Origin: Flavobacteriaceae bacterium
Lineage (GTDB): Bacteria > Bacteroidota > Bacteroidia > Flavobacteriales > Flavobacteriaceae
NCBI GenBank assembly: GCA_030633225.1
Contig: DAOVTF010000084.1
Coordinates: 1-7,773, forward strand
DNA length: 7,773 nucleotides
Reading direction: 5' to 3'
Shown here piece by piece: positions 1-6,508 of the stretch. Made by a program: the position numbers and the translations under genes. The notes beneath the pieces were generated by a model. That model was not told the origin of the DNA, searched no databases, and saw only the letters and a list, made by a program, of their open reading frames with translations. Numbering within the stretch: position 1 is the stretch's first letter; each line of letters starts with the position of its first letter.

Positions 1-264
1 ATCAATCGTTTATACCCTGATTCTCCTTTAGGAGATTATTATATTGGTCTTTATTATGAAACGGGTTACGATTATAAAAAATCATTAAAATACTACAAAA
101 ATGGATATGCAAAAATTGGTTCAGACAACCCTAATGCCGATTCATATTATAGTAATATTGAGCGAGTTCTAGGTAAAAAAAGAGCGGAAAAATTAGGCTA
201 CGCCACAGAAGAAGAACCTATTGAAGGAGAAAGCGAAGAAAAGAATGATGATGGAAATAACTAA
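1..264 (+). CDS. C-terminal fragment of a TPR-like protein (5' end outside window)
   Basis: An open frame enters from the left edge and ends at TAA (262-264), giving 87 residues. The first part, with the pattern YPDSPLGDYYIGLYYE followed by YDYKKSLKYYKNGY, looks like one tetratricopeptide helix pair with typical G/Y/A spacing. The last 20 or so residues are a low-complexity acidic tail rich in E, D and N. Tails like this occur at the end of some Bacteroidetes secreted or lipoprotein esterases with C-terminal TPRs, but too little of the gene is present to decide. It converges on the minus-strand nhaB gene, with a repeat-rich non-coding stretch between them. The frame and stop are directly visible; the TPR assignment is tentative and no specific function can be given. 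Confidence 0.7.
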   Translation: MNRLYPDSPLGDYYIGLYYETGYDYKKSLKYYKNGYAKIGSDNPNADSYYSNIERVLGKKRAEKLGYATEEEPIEGESEEKNDDGNN

Positions 265-270
265 AACAAT

Positions 271-390
271 GAACCACCTCGACCCAAGGGTACGAGGTAT
301 CAATTGGAAAGAATTTATTTTTAGTTTTATGAAAACCTTAGGTTTTCAAACTTTCCACTTTACCCCAGTGCAGAGCCCCGAGGAATTCTA
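271..390. repeat. Nested inverted repeats, REP/MITE-like intergenic element
   Basis: The stretch between two converging genes is visibly richer in G and C than its flanks and holds several ordered inverted repeats. The first is a hairpin at 276-298: ACCTCG pairs with CGAGGT, and ACC/GGT inside it closes a small loop. The second has arms AATTGGAAAG (302-311) and CTTTCCACTT (351-360), complementary at 9 of 10 positions. Inside it lies GAAAACC (331-337) against GGTTTTC (341-347). CGAGG recurs at 379-383 before a GAATTC palindrome, so CCTCG (277) and CGAGG (379) also bracket the element. No coding frame fits. The arrangement resembles short repeats scattered in flavobacterial intergenic regions, possibly mobilised by a RAYT-type transposase; this is an inference, because only one copy lies in the window. 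It could also act as a transcription end for both neighbours, although it has no clear U-tract. Confidence 0.45.
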
Positions 391-420
391 ATGATTAAAA
401 TATCAATTTCAAATGGGTCT

Positions 421-1890
421 TTATAATAAATAAATAACACACAATAAGCCTACGCCGCCTAATACAATTGCATAAGGAAAAGCCATTTTTACCATTTTTC
501 CATAAGATAAATTAATTAATGGAGCTAATGAAGATGTTAACAAAAACAAGAATGCTGCTTGACCATTTGGTGTTGCAACACTAGGTAAATTAGTACCAGT
601 GTTTATAGCAATTGCTAAATTTTCATATTCAACTCTAGTAATATTTCCAGCATTAAAAGCAGCTTCCACTTCATTAATATAAACAGTAGCAACAAAGACA
701 TTATCACTAATTGCAGATAAAACTCCATTGGCAACATAAAACATAGTAGGTTGAATGGAAGGGTCTTTTGAGAGAGCCCAATCTATAATTGGTTTAAATA
801 AATGTTGATCGTGTATCATTGCCACGATAACAAAAAAGACAACTAATAGCGCTGTAAAAGGCAGGGCTTCTTCAAAAGCAGGTCCAATTTGGTGTTCGTC
901 GGTAATGCCCATAAATGCAGTTTGAAAAATAATAAGTGCTAAACCAATAAATCCAACTGGGGCAAGATGTAAGGCTAATCCAACAATCAACAAAACCATC
1001 GCAATTGCTTGAACCAATAATCTATAATTTTCTAATTTAGTTCTTTTATTATCTTCTTCAACAGTATAATTCTCAATTATATTTCTAGCAACTTCTGGTA
1101 ACTGTGCTCCAAAACCAAATAGCTTAAATTTCTCCAATAATACCGTTGTTAGTATTCCTGCAAAAAATACTGGAATGGTGATAATTTTCATTTGCATAAA
1201 AAATTCAATAAAATTCCACCCTAATTTTTCGCCTATCAATAAATTTTGAGGTTCACCCACTAAGGTCATTACTCCTCCAAGTGCTGTCCCTACAACACCA
1301 TGCATTATCAAGCTTCGTAAAAAACTACGAAATTGTTCGAGTGTTTCACCACTTAGTTGCTTGCGGTCTAAGGTGCCATCTTTATCTAAATCAAGGTCGC
1401 TAGAATGAATTTTATGATAGACTCCATAAAATCCAACACCAACACTTATTAATACTGCTGTAACTGTAAGTGCATCTAAAAATGCTGATAATAATGCTGA
1501 TAGAATTACAAACAAAACAGACAAAGCCATTTTTGATTTTACTTTGGTAAATACCTTACTAAAAACAAACATTAGTAATGGTTTCATAAAGTAAATTGCA
1601 GCGACCATAAACATTAAAAGCAAAATAACTTCCAAATTTTGTTCTACTTCATGATACGCATTTTTAGCAGTTGTAAGCTTTAAAGCTAAAGCTTGAATTG
1701 CTAATAAACCTCCAGAAATTAACGGATATACCTTAAGTGCCATTGCAAGTGTAAAGATAAATTCGGCAATAAAAATCCAAGATGTAATCGTGGGACCAAA
1801 TATAAAATAAGAGAAAATATTAAAAATTAGAAATCCAATTATTGTGTATTTGTACCAGTAAGGGCTATTCCCTAAAAAATATTTAAGCAT
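421..1890 (-). CDS. nhaB: Na+/H+ antiporter NhaB
   Basis: This 489-residue polytopic inner-membrane protein is predicted to export Na+ in exchange for protons. It resembles NhaB of gammaproteobacteria (about 513 residues) along its length. Family signatures include LGNSPYWYK near the N-terminus, [12 protein letters not shown] (42-53), [17 protein letters not shown] (87-103), SAFLDALTV (135-143), [18 protein letters not shown] (202-219), ITDEH (329-333), [13 protein letters not shown] (395-407) and the stretch starting [16 protein letters not shown] (429-444). ATG at 1890 gives the N-terminus expected for the family; no Shine-Dalgarno site is seen. The loop at residues 165-179 is unusual: it has a D-x-D-x-D-G-x-L-D pattern like an EF-hand or dockerin calcium loop. 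The gene lies 70 bp downstream of the DUF2490 gene and is the last of the carbonic anhydrase/SulP set. The likely job in that context is to expel Na+ brought in by bicarbonate symport (inference). Confidence 0.93.
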   Translation of the reverse strand: MLKYFLGNSPYWYKYTIIGFLIFNIFSYFIFGPTITSWIFIAEFIFTLAMALKVYPLISGGLLAIQALALKLTTAKNAYHEVEQNLEVILLLMFMVAAIYFMKPLLMFVFSKVFTKVKSKMALSVLFVILSALLSAFLDALTVTAVLISVGVGFYGVYHKIHSSDLDLDKDGTLDRKQLSGETLEQFRSFLRSLIMHGVVGTALGGVMTLVGEPQNLLIGEKLGWNFIEFFMQMKIITIPVFFAGILTTVLLEKFKLFGFGAQLPEVARNIIENYTVEEDNKRTKLENYRLLVQAIAMVLLIVGLALHLAPVGFIGLALIIFQTAFMGITDEHQIGPAFEEALPFTALLVVFFVIVAMIHDQHLFKPIIDWALSKDPSIQPTMFYVANGVLSAISDNVFVATVYINEVEAAFNAGNITRVEYENLAIAINTGTNLPSVATPNGQAAFLFLLTSSLAPLINLSYGKMVKMAFPYAIVLGGVGLLCVIYLL

Positions 1891-1960
1891 GGGATATGTT
1901 TTAATTTAAAAATTGAAGAATAAAATATCTTCTTTAGAATAATAATTTGAAGTGTGTTTG

Positions 1961-2659
1961 TTAATCTTTTTCTTTTTTTCTAAAATCTGTATTGAAAAAC
2001 AATGCAAATTGTAAATACCACTTACCAGTTGTATTTACTTGTTGGTGCATCATACCGGCTTGAACATTAATATCTTTATTAATTTGATATCCTAATGCTC
2101 CGTACAACCTATTCCTATCAAAAAATGATTCTTCAGTATTTACAAATATTTCATCATAAAGCCCTAAAAACAAAGTTCCTGTTTCTATGATTGGTTTATT
2201 AAGTGGAATAAAAAGCATTAAACGATAACGCAACCGCATTTTAAAATCTTCAGAAACCCAACGCTCTTCAACTCGATAACGATGCTCAAATTTTACCCTT
2301 CCCAATTTATTTATAAGGATAAATTGTTGCCAAATACGATGTTCTTCTGTTTCAGGTGATTTTTGTTCAGAATCATATACATATGATGAAATATAAGCAT
2401 ACCCTGCAGTTACAAATGCCTTTTCAGAAAAATGATAATTCAATCCAGCACGAAATAACCATTGTTCTGTATTATTTGGAGCTATAGTATGATTTCTATA
2501 CTGAATTTCTGAATGAATACTAAACTTATCACTTATTTGGTTTTTTCCAAAATACATTAACCAGTTTCCTACTTTATCTTCTTGTGAAAAAGATATTATA
2601 GGAAGTAGCAACATTAAAAAAACAATGCTGCTACTAAGAGATTTAATTAACTTTATCAT
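1961..2659 (-). CDS. DUF2490 family protein, probable outer-membrane beta-barrel
   Basis: This protein has 232 residues. Residues 1-25 form a clear Sec signal peptide: a basic start, a hydrophobic core from SIVFLMLLLPII, then SFS before QEDK, the likely cleavage site. The mature part alternates polar and aromatic residues in beta-strand fashion (GNWLMYFGKNQI, SIHSEIQYRNHT, FRAGLNYHF, VKFEHRYRVEERW, LRYRLMLFIPL, LYGALGYQI), which matches the DUF2490 family common in Bacteroidetes. Its biochemical function is unknown; a small outer-membrane barrel fits best. Its ATG overlaps the carbonic anhydrase stop as ATGA, so the two genes are probably translationally coupled. nhaB follows after 70 bp. Sitting between an anhydrase and a Na+ antiporter, it may be a porin or envelope partner of the bicarbonate module, but nothing in the sequence demonstrates that. 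Confidence 0.82.
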   Translation of the reverse strand: MIKLIKSLSSSIVFLMLLLPIISFSQEDKVGNWLMYFGKNQISDKFSIHSEIQYRNHTIAPNNTEQWLFRAGLNYHFSEKAFVTAGYAYISSYVYDSEQKSPETEEHRIWQQFILINKLGRVKFEHRYRVEERWVSEDFKMRLRYRLMLFIPLNKPIIETGTLFLGLYDEIFVNTEESFFDRNRLYGALGYQINKDINVQAGMMHQQVNTTGKWYLQFALFFNTDFRKKEKD

Positions 2660-3270
2660 TTAATAAAATCAACCTTTCCTGTTGATACATTGTAAATTGC
2701 TCCAACTATTCTTATCGTTCCTTCGTGTTCTAAATCTGCTAAAATTGGGCTTTCTTCTCTAATTCTATCAATTGATATTTTTACATTATTCACAGCAACT
2801 TCCTCAATGGCTTCTTCATCCATTTCATCCTTTAAAGCTTCAATTAAAGTTACAGCAGGTTTTATTTTATTTAATAATAGAGTAATATTGCCTAATTCTA
2901 CATTATTACAAGCAGCTGTTACAGCACCGCATTTGGTATGCCCCATAACAACTACAATTTTTGAACCTGCTACTTTACAACCATATTCTATAGAGCCTAA
3001 AATATCTTCATTAACAATATTTCCAGCTACTCTAACGCTAAAAATATCTCCAATTCCTTGATCAAAAACCAATTCAGCAGGAACTCTGGAATCTATACAG
3101 CTTAATATAACTGCAAAAGGGTATTGCCCCTTACTAGTTTCTATAACTTGCTCTTGTAAATTTCGTTGAGCTTTTAAATTATGAACAAATCTCTTATTTC
3201 CTTCAACTAAATTAGTATGTGCATCTTTTGGAGTAAGGTTGTCTTGTATTATTTTTGTTTGTGTTTTCAT
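2656..3270 (-). CDS. can: Beta-class carbonic anhydrase
   Basis: This 204-residue zinc enzyme interconverts CO2 and bicarbonate. The beta-class signatures are intact. The CxDSR motif is at residues 58-62, with C58 a zinc ligand and D60/R62 the catalytic dyad. H111 and C114 of the HTKCG motif complete the metal site. VRVAGN (79-84) and GSIEYG (92-97) are also family-typical. No signal peptide is present, so the enzyme is cytoplasmic. The length is normal for bacterial beta enzymes. ATG at 3270 lies 25 bp after the stop of the SulP transporter gene, and its TGA overlaps the start of the DUF2490 gene by 4 bp, so it sits inside an operon. Pairing with a BicA-like transporter suggests that it either equilibrates imported bicarbonate or hydrates CO2 for carboxylation and pH control. 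The symbol is used by homology to the E. coli beta enzyme. Confidence 0.95.
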   Translation of the reverse strand: MKTQTKIIQDNLTPKDAHTNLVEGNKRFVHNLKAQRNLQEQVIETSKGQYPFAVILSCIDSRVPAELVFDQGIGDIFSVRVAGNIVNEDILGSIEYGCKVAGSKIVVVMGHTKCGAVTAACNNVELGNITLLLNKIKPAVTLIEALKDEMDEEAIEEVAVNNVKISIDRIREESPILADLEHEGTIRIVGAIYNVSTGKVDFIK

Positions 3271-3295
3271 TTTTATATTATTAAATATTATTTTA

Positions 3296-5149
3296 CTATT
3301 TTAATTTCAAACTTCCATTTTTTACATTTTCTTTAACCCATACTAAGCAATCTTTAAAATTGTCAAAAATTTGTTCCTCCGGAATCAAATCAGGGATTAT
3401 ATCTATACTTTCCATCATATATCGTGGTTGCTCAATAATTTTTACTAAGAGCACTTTTTTACCATCTTTAACCAAATCTACTAATACATCTTCCATTGCA
3501 AACAAACCTGATTGGTCTATATACTGCATTCTCCCCATTCTTATAATTATGGTAGATGCCGTGTCTGGTATTTGTTTAATTAATTGTTGAAAATAACTAG
3601 TAGAACCAAAGAATAATGGACCCCTAATATGTTTGATAAAAACCTTTTCTTTTAAGTCTTTTGGAAAATCAATTTCATCAGGCCAAGCCTTTGACCTATC
3701 AAAGGATTCTATACTTGATCTATCTTCTGTTAAATCTCCAATTTTTTTCATAAACATCAAAGAAGCTATTACCAAGCCTATTCCAACTGCATAAACAAGA
3801 TTCCAAATTGATGATAGTACTAAAACTATTATCATAATTATAACTTCAGTGCGAGGCATTTTTGGTATGGCTTTTAAACCTTTATAATCCATTACTCCTA
3901 TGCCAACAGTAACTAATATACCAGCCAAAACAGCCGCAGGAATTTGAGAAGCGACTGGACCTAAAGCTAATAATATAAATAGTAGTAAAACACCTGCCAT
4001 CATACCAGATAATCTGGTTTTTCCTCCTGCATTAATATTAACTACAGTTCTAATTGTTGCACCTGCACCTGGAATACCACCAAAAATAGCAGCAATACTA
4101 TTACCAATTCCTTGACCTATTAGTTCTTTATTAGGTTTATGCTTTGTTTTAGTCATATTATCTGCAACTACAGAAGTCAATAAGGAATCTATAGCCCCTA
4201 AAAGTGCTAATGTTAATGCAGTAAATATGTAAGGGGTTATACTACTCAAACTAAATTCAGTAACAATACCAAAATTAGGTATGGGTAAACCACTTGGTAT
4301 TTCTTCTATTGGTCTATAATTTAATCTAAATCCTATCGCAATACCTGACATCACTAAAAGTGCAACTAAAGTACTTGGCACTTTAGTTGTTATTCTCTTA
4401 AAACCATAGATAATAAAAATAGTTCCTAATGCAAGTATCAATTCTAACCAATTAATATTTTGTAAAGCTCTAGGTAATACTTTAATTGCTCCTAATACTC
4501 CTGAAGCTTCTTTACTAGCTAATGTTTGAGACTCTTTTAATATTTGTTCTTGTGTTATGTTTTCTGCACGATTGATAGTTTCTTTAAAATCTTCCAAAAC
4601 TAAAATTCCCTCACCAGCTTCATCTTTTAAAATATTATCTAATATAATTTCTTCGGCATGTGGCTTAAATTGAGTTACAAACTCCGTATCTTCTTTAGGA
4701 TAATAACCAATAGAAGGTAAAATTTGAGTGACTAGAATAATAACCCCTATAGCTGTCATAAATCCTGAAACAACTGGATACGGAATATATTTAATATATT
4801 TTCCTAAGCCAATTAATCCAAGGCCTACTTGCATCAATCCTGCTAATAAAAATACAGTTAATATGGCAGGTAAGGCTTTTGACACATCACCATCAAAAGC
4901 GGCGACTATCCCTGCAATAACAACCATACTTACAGCTGTCATGGGGGCAGTAGGTCCAGAAATTTGTGTATTTGTTCCACCAAAAAGTGCTGCAAAAAAA
5001 CTTACAAAAATCGCACCATAGAGACCTGCACTTGGGCCAAGTCCAGAGCTTACACCAAAGGCCAATGCTAATGGTAAGGCAACTATCCCTGCAGTTATTC
5101 CGCCAAACATATCACCTTTAAAATGTTTAAAGTCAAATAATTTTTTCAT
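3296..5149 (-). CDS. bicA: BicA-like SulP transporter with C-terminal STAS domain (probable Na+/HCO3- symporter)
   Basis: This 617-residue inner-membrane transporter has a SulP core at about residues 10-470 and a cytoplasmic STAS domain at about 500-608, including YIDQSG (543-548). The N-terminus (GDMFGGITAGIVALPLALAFG, then FFAALFGGTNTQISGPTAP) and the block DSLLTSVVADN...ELIGQGIGN...GGIPGAGATIRTVVNINAGG (321-376) closely resemble cyanobacterial BicA. As I recall the BicA structure, substrate or Na+ contacts include T69, D258, T262, A301 and T302. Here T67, D321, T325, A364 and T365 fit, with the D-to-T and D-to-A/T spacings identical. The T67-D321 distance is about 65 longer because of a charged insert around residues 151-230. 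The neighbouring carbonic anhydrase (25 bp downstream) supports bicarbonate over sulfate as substrate. Sulfate or another anion is the main alternative. ATG at 5149 gives the expected N-terminus. Confidence 0.88.
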   Translation of the reverse strand: MKKLFDFKHFKGDMFGGITAGIVALPLALAFGVSSGLGPSAGLYGAIFVSFFAALFGGTNTQISGPTAPMTAVSMVVIAGIVAAFDGDVSKALPAILTVFLLAGLMQVGLGLIGLGKYIKYIPYPVVSGFMTAIGVIILVTQILPSIGYYPKEDTEFVTQFKPHAEEIILDNILKDEAGEGILVLEDFKETINRAENITQEQILKESQTLASKEASGVLGAIKVLPRALQNINWLELILALGTIFIIYGFKRITTKVPSTLVALLVMSGIAIGFRLNYRPIEEIPSGLPIPNFGIVTEFSLSSITPYIFTALTLALLGAIDSLLTSVVADNMTKTKHKPNKELIGQGIGNSIAAIFGGIPGAGATIRTVVNINAGGKTRLSGMMAGVLLLFILLALGPVASQIPAAVLAGILVTVGIGVMDYKGLKAIPKMPRTEVIIMIIVLVLSSIWNLVYAVGIGLVIASLMFMKKIGDLTEDRSSIESFDRSKAWPDEIDFPKDLKEKVFIKHIRGPLFFGSTSYFQQLIKQIPDTASTIIIRMGRMQYIDQSGLFAMEDVLVDLVKDGKKVLLVKIIEQPRYMMESIDIIPDLIPEEQIFDNFKDCLVWVKENVKNGSLKLK

Positions 5150-5193
5150 TATGTTTATGTTTTATAATTATAAATATTAAAATGTTTGATAAG

Positions 5194-5234
5194 TATGCTA
5201 ATAGCAAACTTTAGTGTTTTTATTCGTTAGCATA
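5194..5234 (-). promoter_or_regulatory. Inverted repeat in the leader of the SulP operon
   Basis: TATGCTAA (5194-5201) and TTAGCATA (5227-5234) form a perfect 8-bp inverted repeat about 45 bp upstream of the transporter ATG. Within the 25-base loop, CAAAC and GTTT could extend the structure. No T-run follows on either strand, so it is not a standard terminator. It may be an operator or an mRNA leader structure. No convincing TTG/TAnnTTTG promoter pair was found in the 196-bp gap; the nearest -7 candidate on the minus strand is TTAATTTG (5273-5280), which has one mismatch and no partner box. Confidence 0.4.
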
Positions 5235-5269
5235 AGGTATTTTTAATAAATTCCTTTTTTTCAAAACAC

Positions 5270-5315
5270 CACCAAATTAAGCTATGGTTGCATTTTTCAC
5301 ACCTTGTAATTGGTG
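5270..5315 (-). terminator. Weak stem-loop after the TetR/small-protein pair
   Basis: On the minus strand CACCAATTA (5315-5307) can pair with TAATTTGGTG (5279-5270), with one bulged base, followed by GTTTTG. It lies 31 bp past the stop of the 109-residue protein and could end or attenuate transcription between the regulator pair and the transporter operon. The loop is about 27 bases and the T-run is short, so read-through is likely. It may also be coincidental in such AT-rich DNA. Confidence 0.22.
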
Positions 5316-5345
5316 ATAATTAGTAAAAAGAAAATCATGAAATTA

Positions 5346-5675
5346 TTATAATTTGGGAGGTGGTAAATGAATTTTAGGATTAAAATCCAAAATGATTCTT
5401 TGCCTGTTATAATAGCTTCTAATAAAAATAGAATTAAATTCTATTGCTATAAAATTAGTGTAGAAAATTGAATGTTCTTCACATTCAGAATCACTACTCA
5501 TTTCATTTTCTGTTGATTCATTCTTTTCAAAATCATCAAACAATTCATACATAACTTCATTAGTTTCTACAAAAATTGTACTAATTGGGTTTGCCAAAAA
5601 TAATAGTATCAAAGTGACGATAATTACATTCCTTAAAGACAAATATTTTTTATTTCTATTTATTTGGCTTCTCAT
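5346..5675 (-). CDS. Small single-span membrane protein of unknown function
   Basis: I do not recognise this 109-residue protein. It has a basic N-terminus (RNKK, R16), one hydrophobic segment at about residues 17-36, and a strongly acidic stretch at 47-68 with many E, D and S and the only cysteine (C65). A more mixed region follows, and the C-terminus ends in HLPPPKL. The layout fits a signal anchor or uncleaved signal peptide with most of the chain outside the cytoplasmic membrane. The ATG overlaps the TGA of the TetR gene by 4 bp (ATGA), so translation is probably coupled to the regulator. It is followed by a 196-bp gap and then the BicA-like transporter on the same strand. It may be an accessory or sensor of the regulator or of the transport module; this rests on position only. 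The coupled start and good fit to codon use make it a real gene. Confidence 0.68.
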   Translation of the reverse strand: MRSQINRNKKYLSLRNVIIVTLILLFLANPISTIFVETNEVMYELFDDFEKNESTENEMSSDSECEEHSIFYTNFIAIEFNSIFIRSYYNRQRIILDFNPKIHLPPPKL

Positions 5676-6343
5676 TTTGCAATAACTTTAAATACTAATT
5701 GACTATAAAATTTTAAAATAGTATCCTGACCTTGTTGTACATCTGTAAGAGCAGGTAAATGTTCTGCATAATACTTTTGTTGATGGGCTCCTTCAATTAT
5801 TGTAGAAATTAGCATATGAGGATATTTAAAGTTTGGATTTATCTCTGACACTATTTCACTAATTCTTTGCACTACTCGCTTATAAGTTTTAAAATAACCT
5901 TTCGCATTTTCTTCATCTACTTCTTTGATATAATATGTCTTTAGCCCTTCATTCATAACAACTCTATCTAAAATGATTTCATTTACATGAGAATATAAAG
6001 CATCTTCTTCTATAGGTTCTATTAAAACCTTTAAAGATTTTTCAAGCTTTTCTTCGGGAGACTTTAAATTTGTAATAGCAAAAACTAACTTATATTCGAT
6101 CAAACTCCAATACCAATAAGTAAGGTAAATTAAAAGCATATGCTTGCTCTCAAAATACCTATAAATAGAACTTTCGGGTGAACCAATTTTATTTCCTAAT
6201 TTTTTAAATGTAAATGTCTCAAATCCCAACTCATCAATTAACTCAATGCTATTAGAAACTATCATACGTCCAAGCTCAGATGCATTTGGATCTTTTAAAT
6301 AAGTCTCTGAACTAACATCAATATGGATTTGAAGATTTTTCAT
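5672..6343 (-). CDS. TetR/AcrR-family transcriptional regulator
   Basis: This 223-residue one-component repressor candidate has a TetR-type helix-turn-helix at about residues 26-68: SNSIELIDELGFETFTFKKLG, then GSPESSIYRYFESKHMLLIYL, with the conserved IYRYFxSK recognition-helix end. The rest is a helical ligand or dimer domain without recognisable ligand residues. The frame stays open to an ATG at 6385, but I chose the ATG at 6343. The extra 14 residues are hydrophobic, atypical for TetR, and encoded across the predicted promoter and operator. The stop overlaps the start of the 109-residue membrane protein (ATGA). A 35-bp palindrome just upstream of the chosen start strongly suggests autoregulation. 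Targets are likely itself and its co-directional neighbours, possibly the bicarbonate operon 196 bp beyond the small gene; the divergent peptidase gene is another possibility. The inducer is unknown. Confidence 0.85.
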   Translation of the reverse strand: MKNLQIHIDVSSETYLKDPNASELGRMIVSNSIELIDELGFETFTFKKLGNKIGSPESSIYRYFESKHMLLIYLTYWYWSLIEYKLVFAITNLKSPEEKLEKSLKVLIEPIEEDALYSHVNEIILDRVVMNEGLKTYYIKEVDEENAKGYFKTYKRVVQRISEIVSEINPNFKYPHMLISTIIEGAHQQKYYAEHLPALTDVQQGQDTILKFYSQLVFKVIAK

Positions 6344-6358
6344 GATAAACAATATTAA

Positions 6359-6393
6359 TTGCAAATATAATAGTATTACTATCATGTTTGCAA
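6359..6393. promoter_or_regulatory. 35-bp palindrome, probable TetR operator
   Basis: Read on the minus strand, the site has outer arms TTGCAAA and TTTGCAA and a core ATAGTA-A-TACTAT. Around the single central base, 15 of 17 symmetric pairs are complementary. It ends 16 bp before the TetR start codon and exactly covers the predicted -33 to -7 region, so a bound dimer (or two) would block the promoter. A palindrome this long and regular at a TetR promoter is best explained as the regulator's own binding site (inference). Confidence 0.75.
6362..6393 (-). promoter_or_regulatory. Bacteroidetes-type promoter of the TetR gene
   Basis: On the minus strand a -33 TTG (6393-6391) is followed after 21 bp by TATATTTG (6369-6362), an exact match to the flavobacterial -7 consensus TAnnTTTG. 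Transcription would start near 6356, leaving a leader of about a dozen bases before the ATG at 6343. This supports the downstream start codon over the one at 6385. Confidence 0.6.
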
Positions 6394-6451
6394 GTTTTAT
6401 TATACTTTAATTAATTATTAAGAGAACCTCTAAATATTAAAATTTAAAATT

Positions 6452-6459
6452 TACTTTTG
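6452..6459 (+). promoter_or_regulatory. Candidate -7 box for the C1 peptidase gene
   Basis: TACTTTTG matches the TAnnTTTG consensus and lies 49 bp upstream of the peptidase ATG. No TTG is found at the usual 17-23 bp upstream of it, so this promoter is a weak suggestion only. Confidence 0.3.
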
Positions 6460-6508
6460 TTTTATAACTGTTCCATTTAAAAATATTCAATATTAAACAA
6501 TTTAAATT

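Noticed and set aside
1916..1933. GAAGA/TCTTC stem between the DUF2490 and nhaB genes as an attenuator
   Set aside because: A 5-bp AT-rich stem with an 8-base loop is likely by chance in this DNA.
2807..3061. Open frame on the plus strand, antisense to the carbonic anhydrase gene
   Set aside because: It lies wholly inside a well-supported gene, has no recognisable domain, and is an expected by-product of coding composition.
3360..3590. Open frame on the plus strand opposite the STAS domain of the transporter
   Set aside because: It is an antisense shadow of the SulP gene with no start signal or family likeness.
4728..5021. Open frame on the plus strand opposite the N-terminal membrane part of the transporter
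   Set aside because: It is another antisense shadow; the opposite strand has unmistakable SulP motifs.
5273..5280. TTAATTTG as the -7 box of the transporter operon
   Set aside because: It has one mismatch to the consensus and no TTG at the right distance upstream; it is not strong enough to call a promoter.
6344..6385. 14-residue N-terminal extension of the TetR protein from the ATG at 6385
   Set aside because: The extension is hydrophobic, not TetR-like, and is encoded across the -7 box and half of the palindrome, so it is probably not translated.
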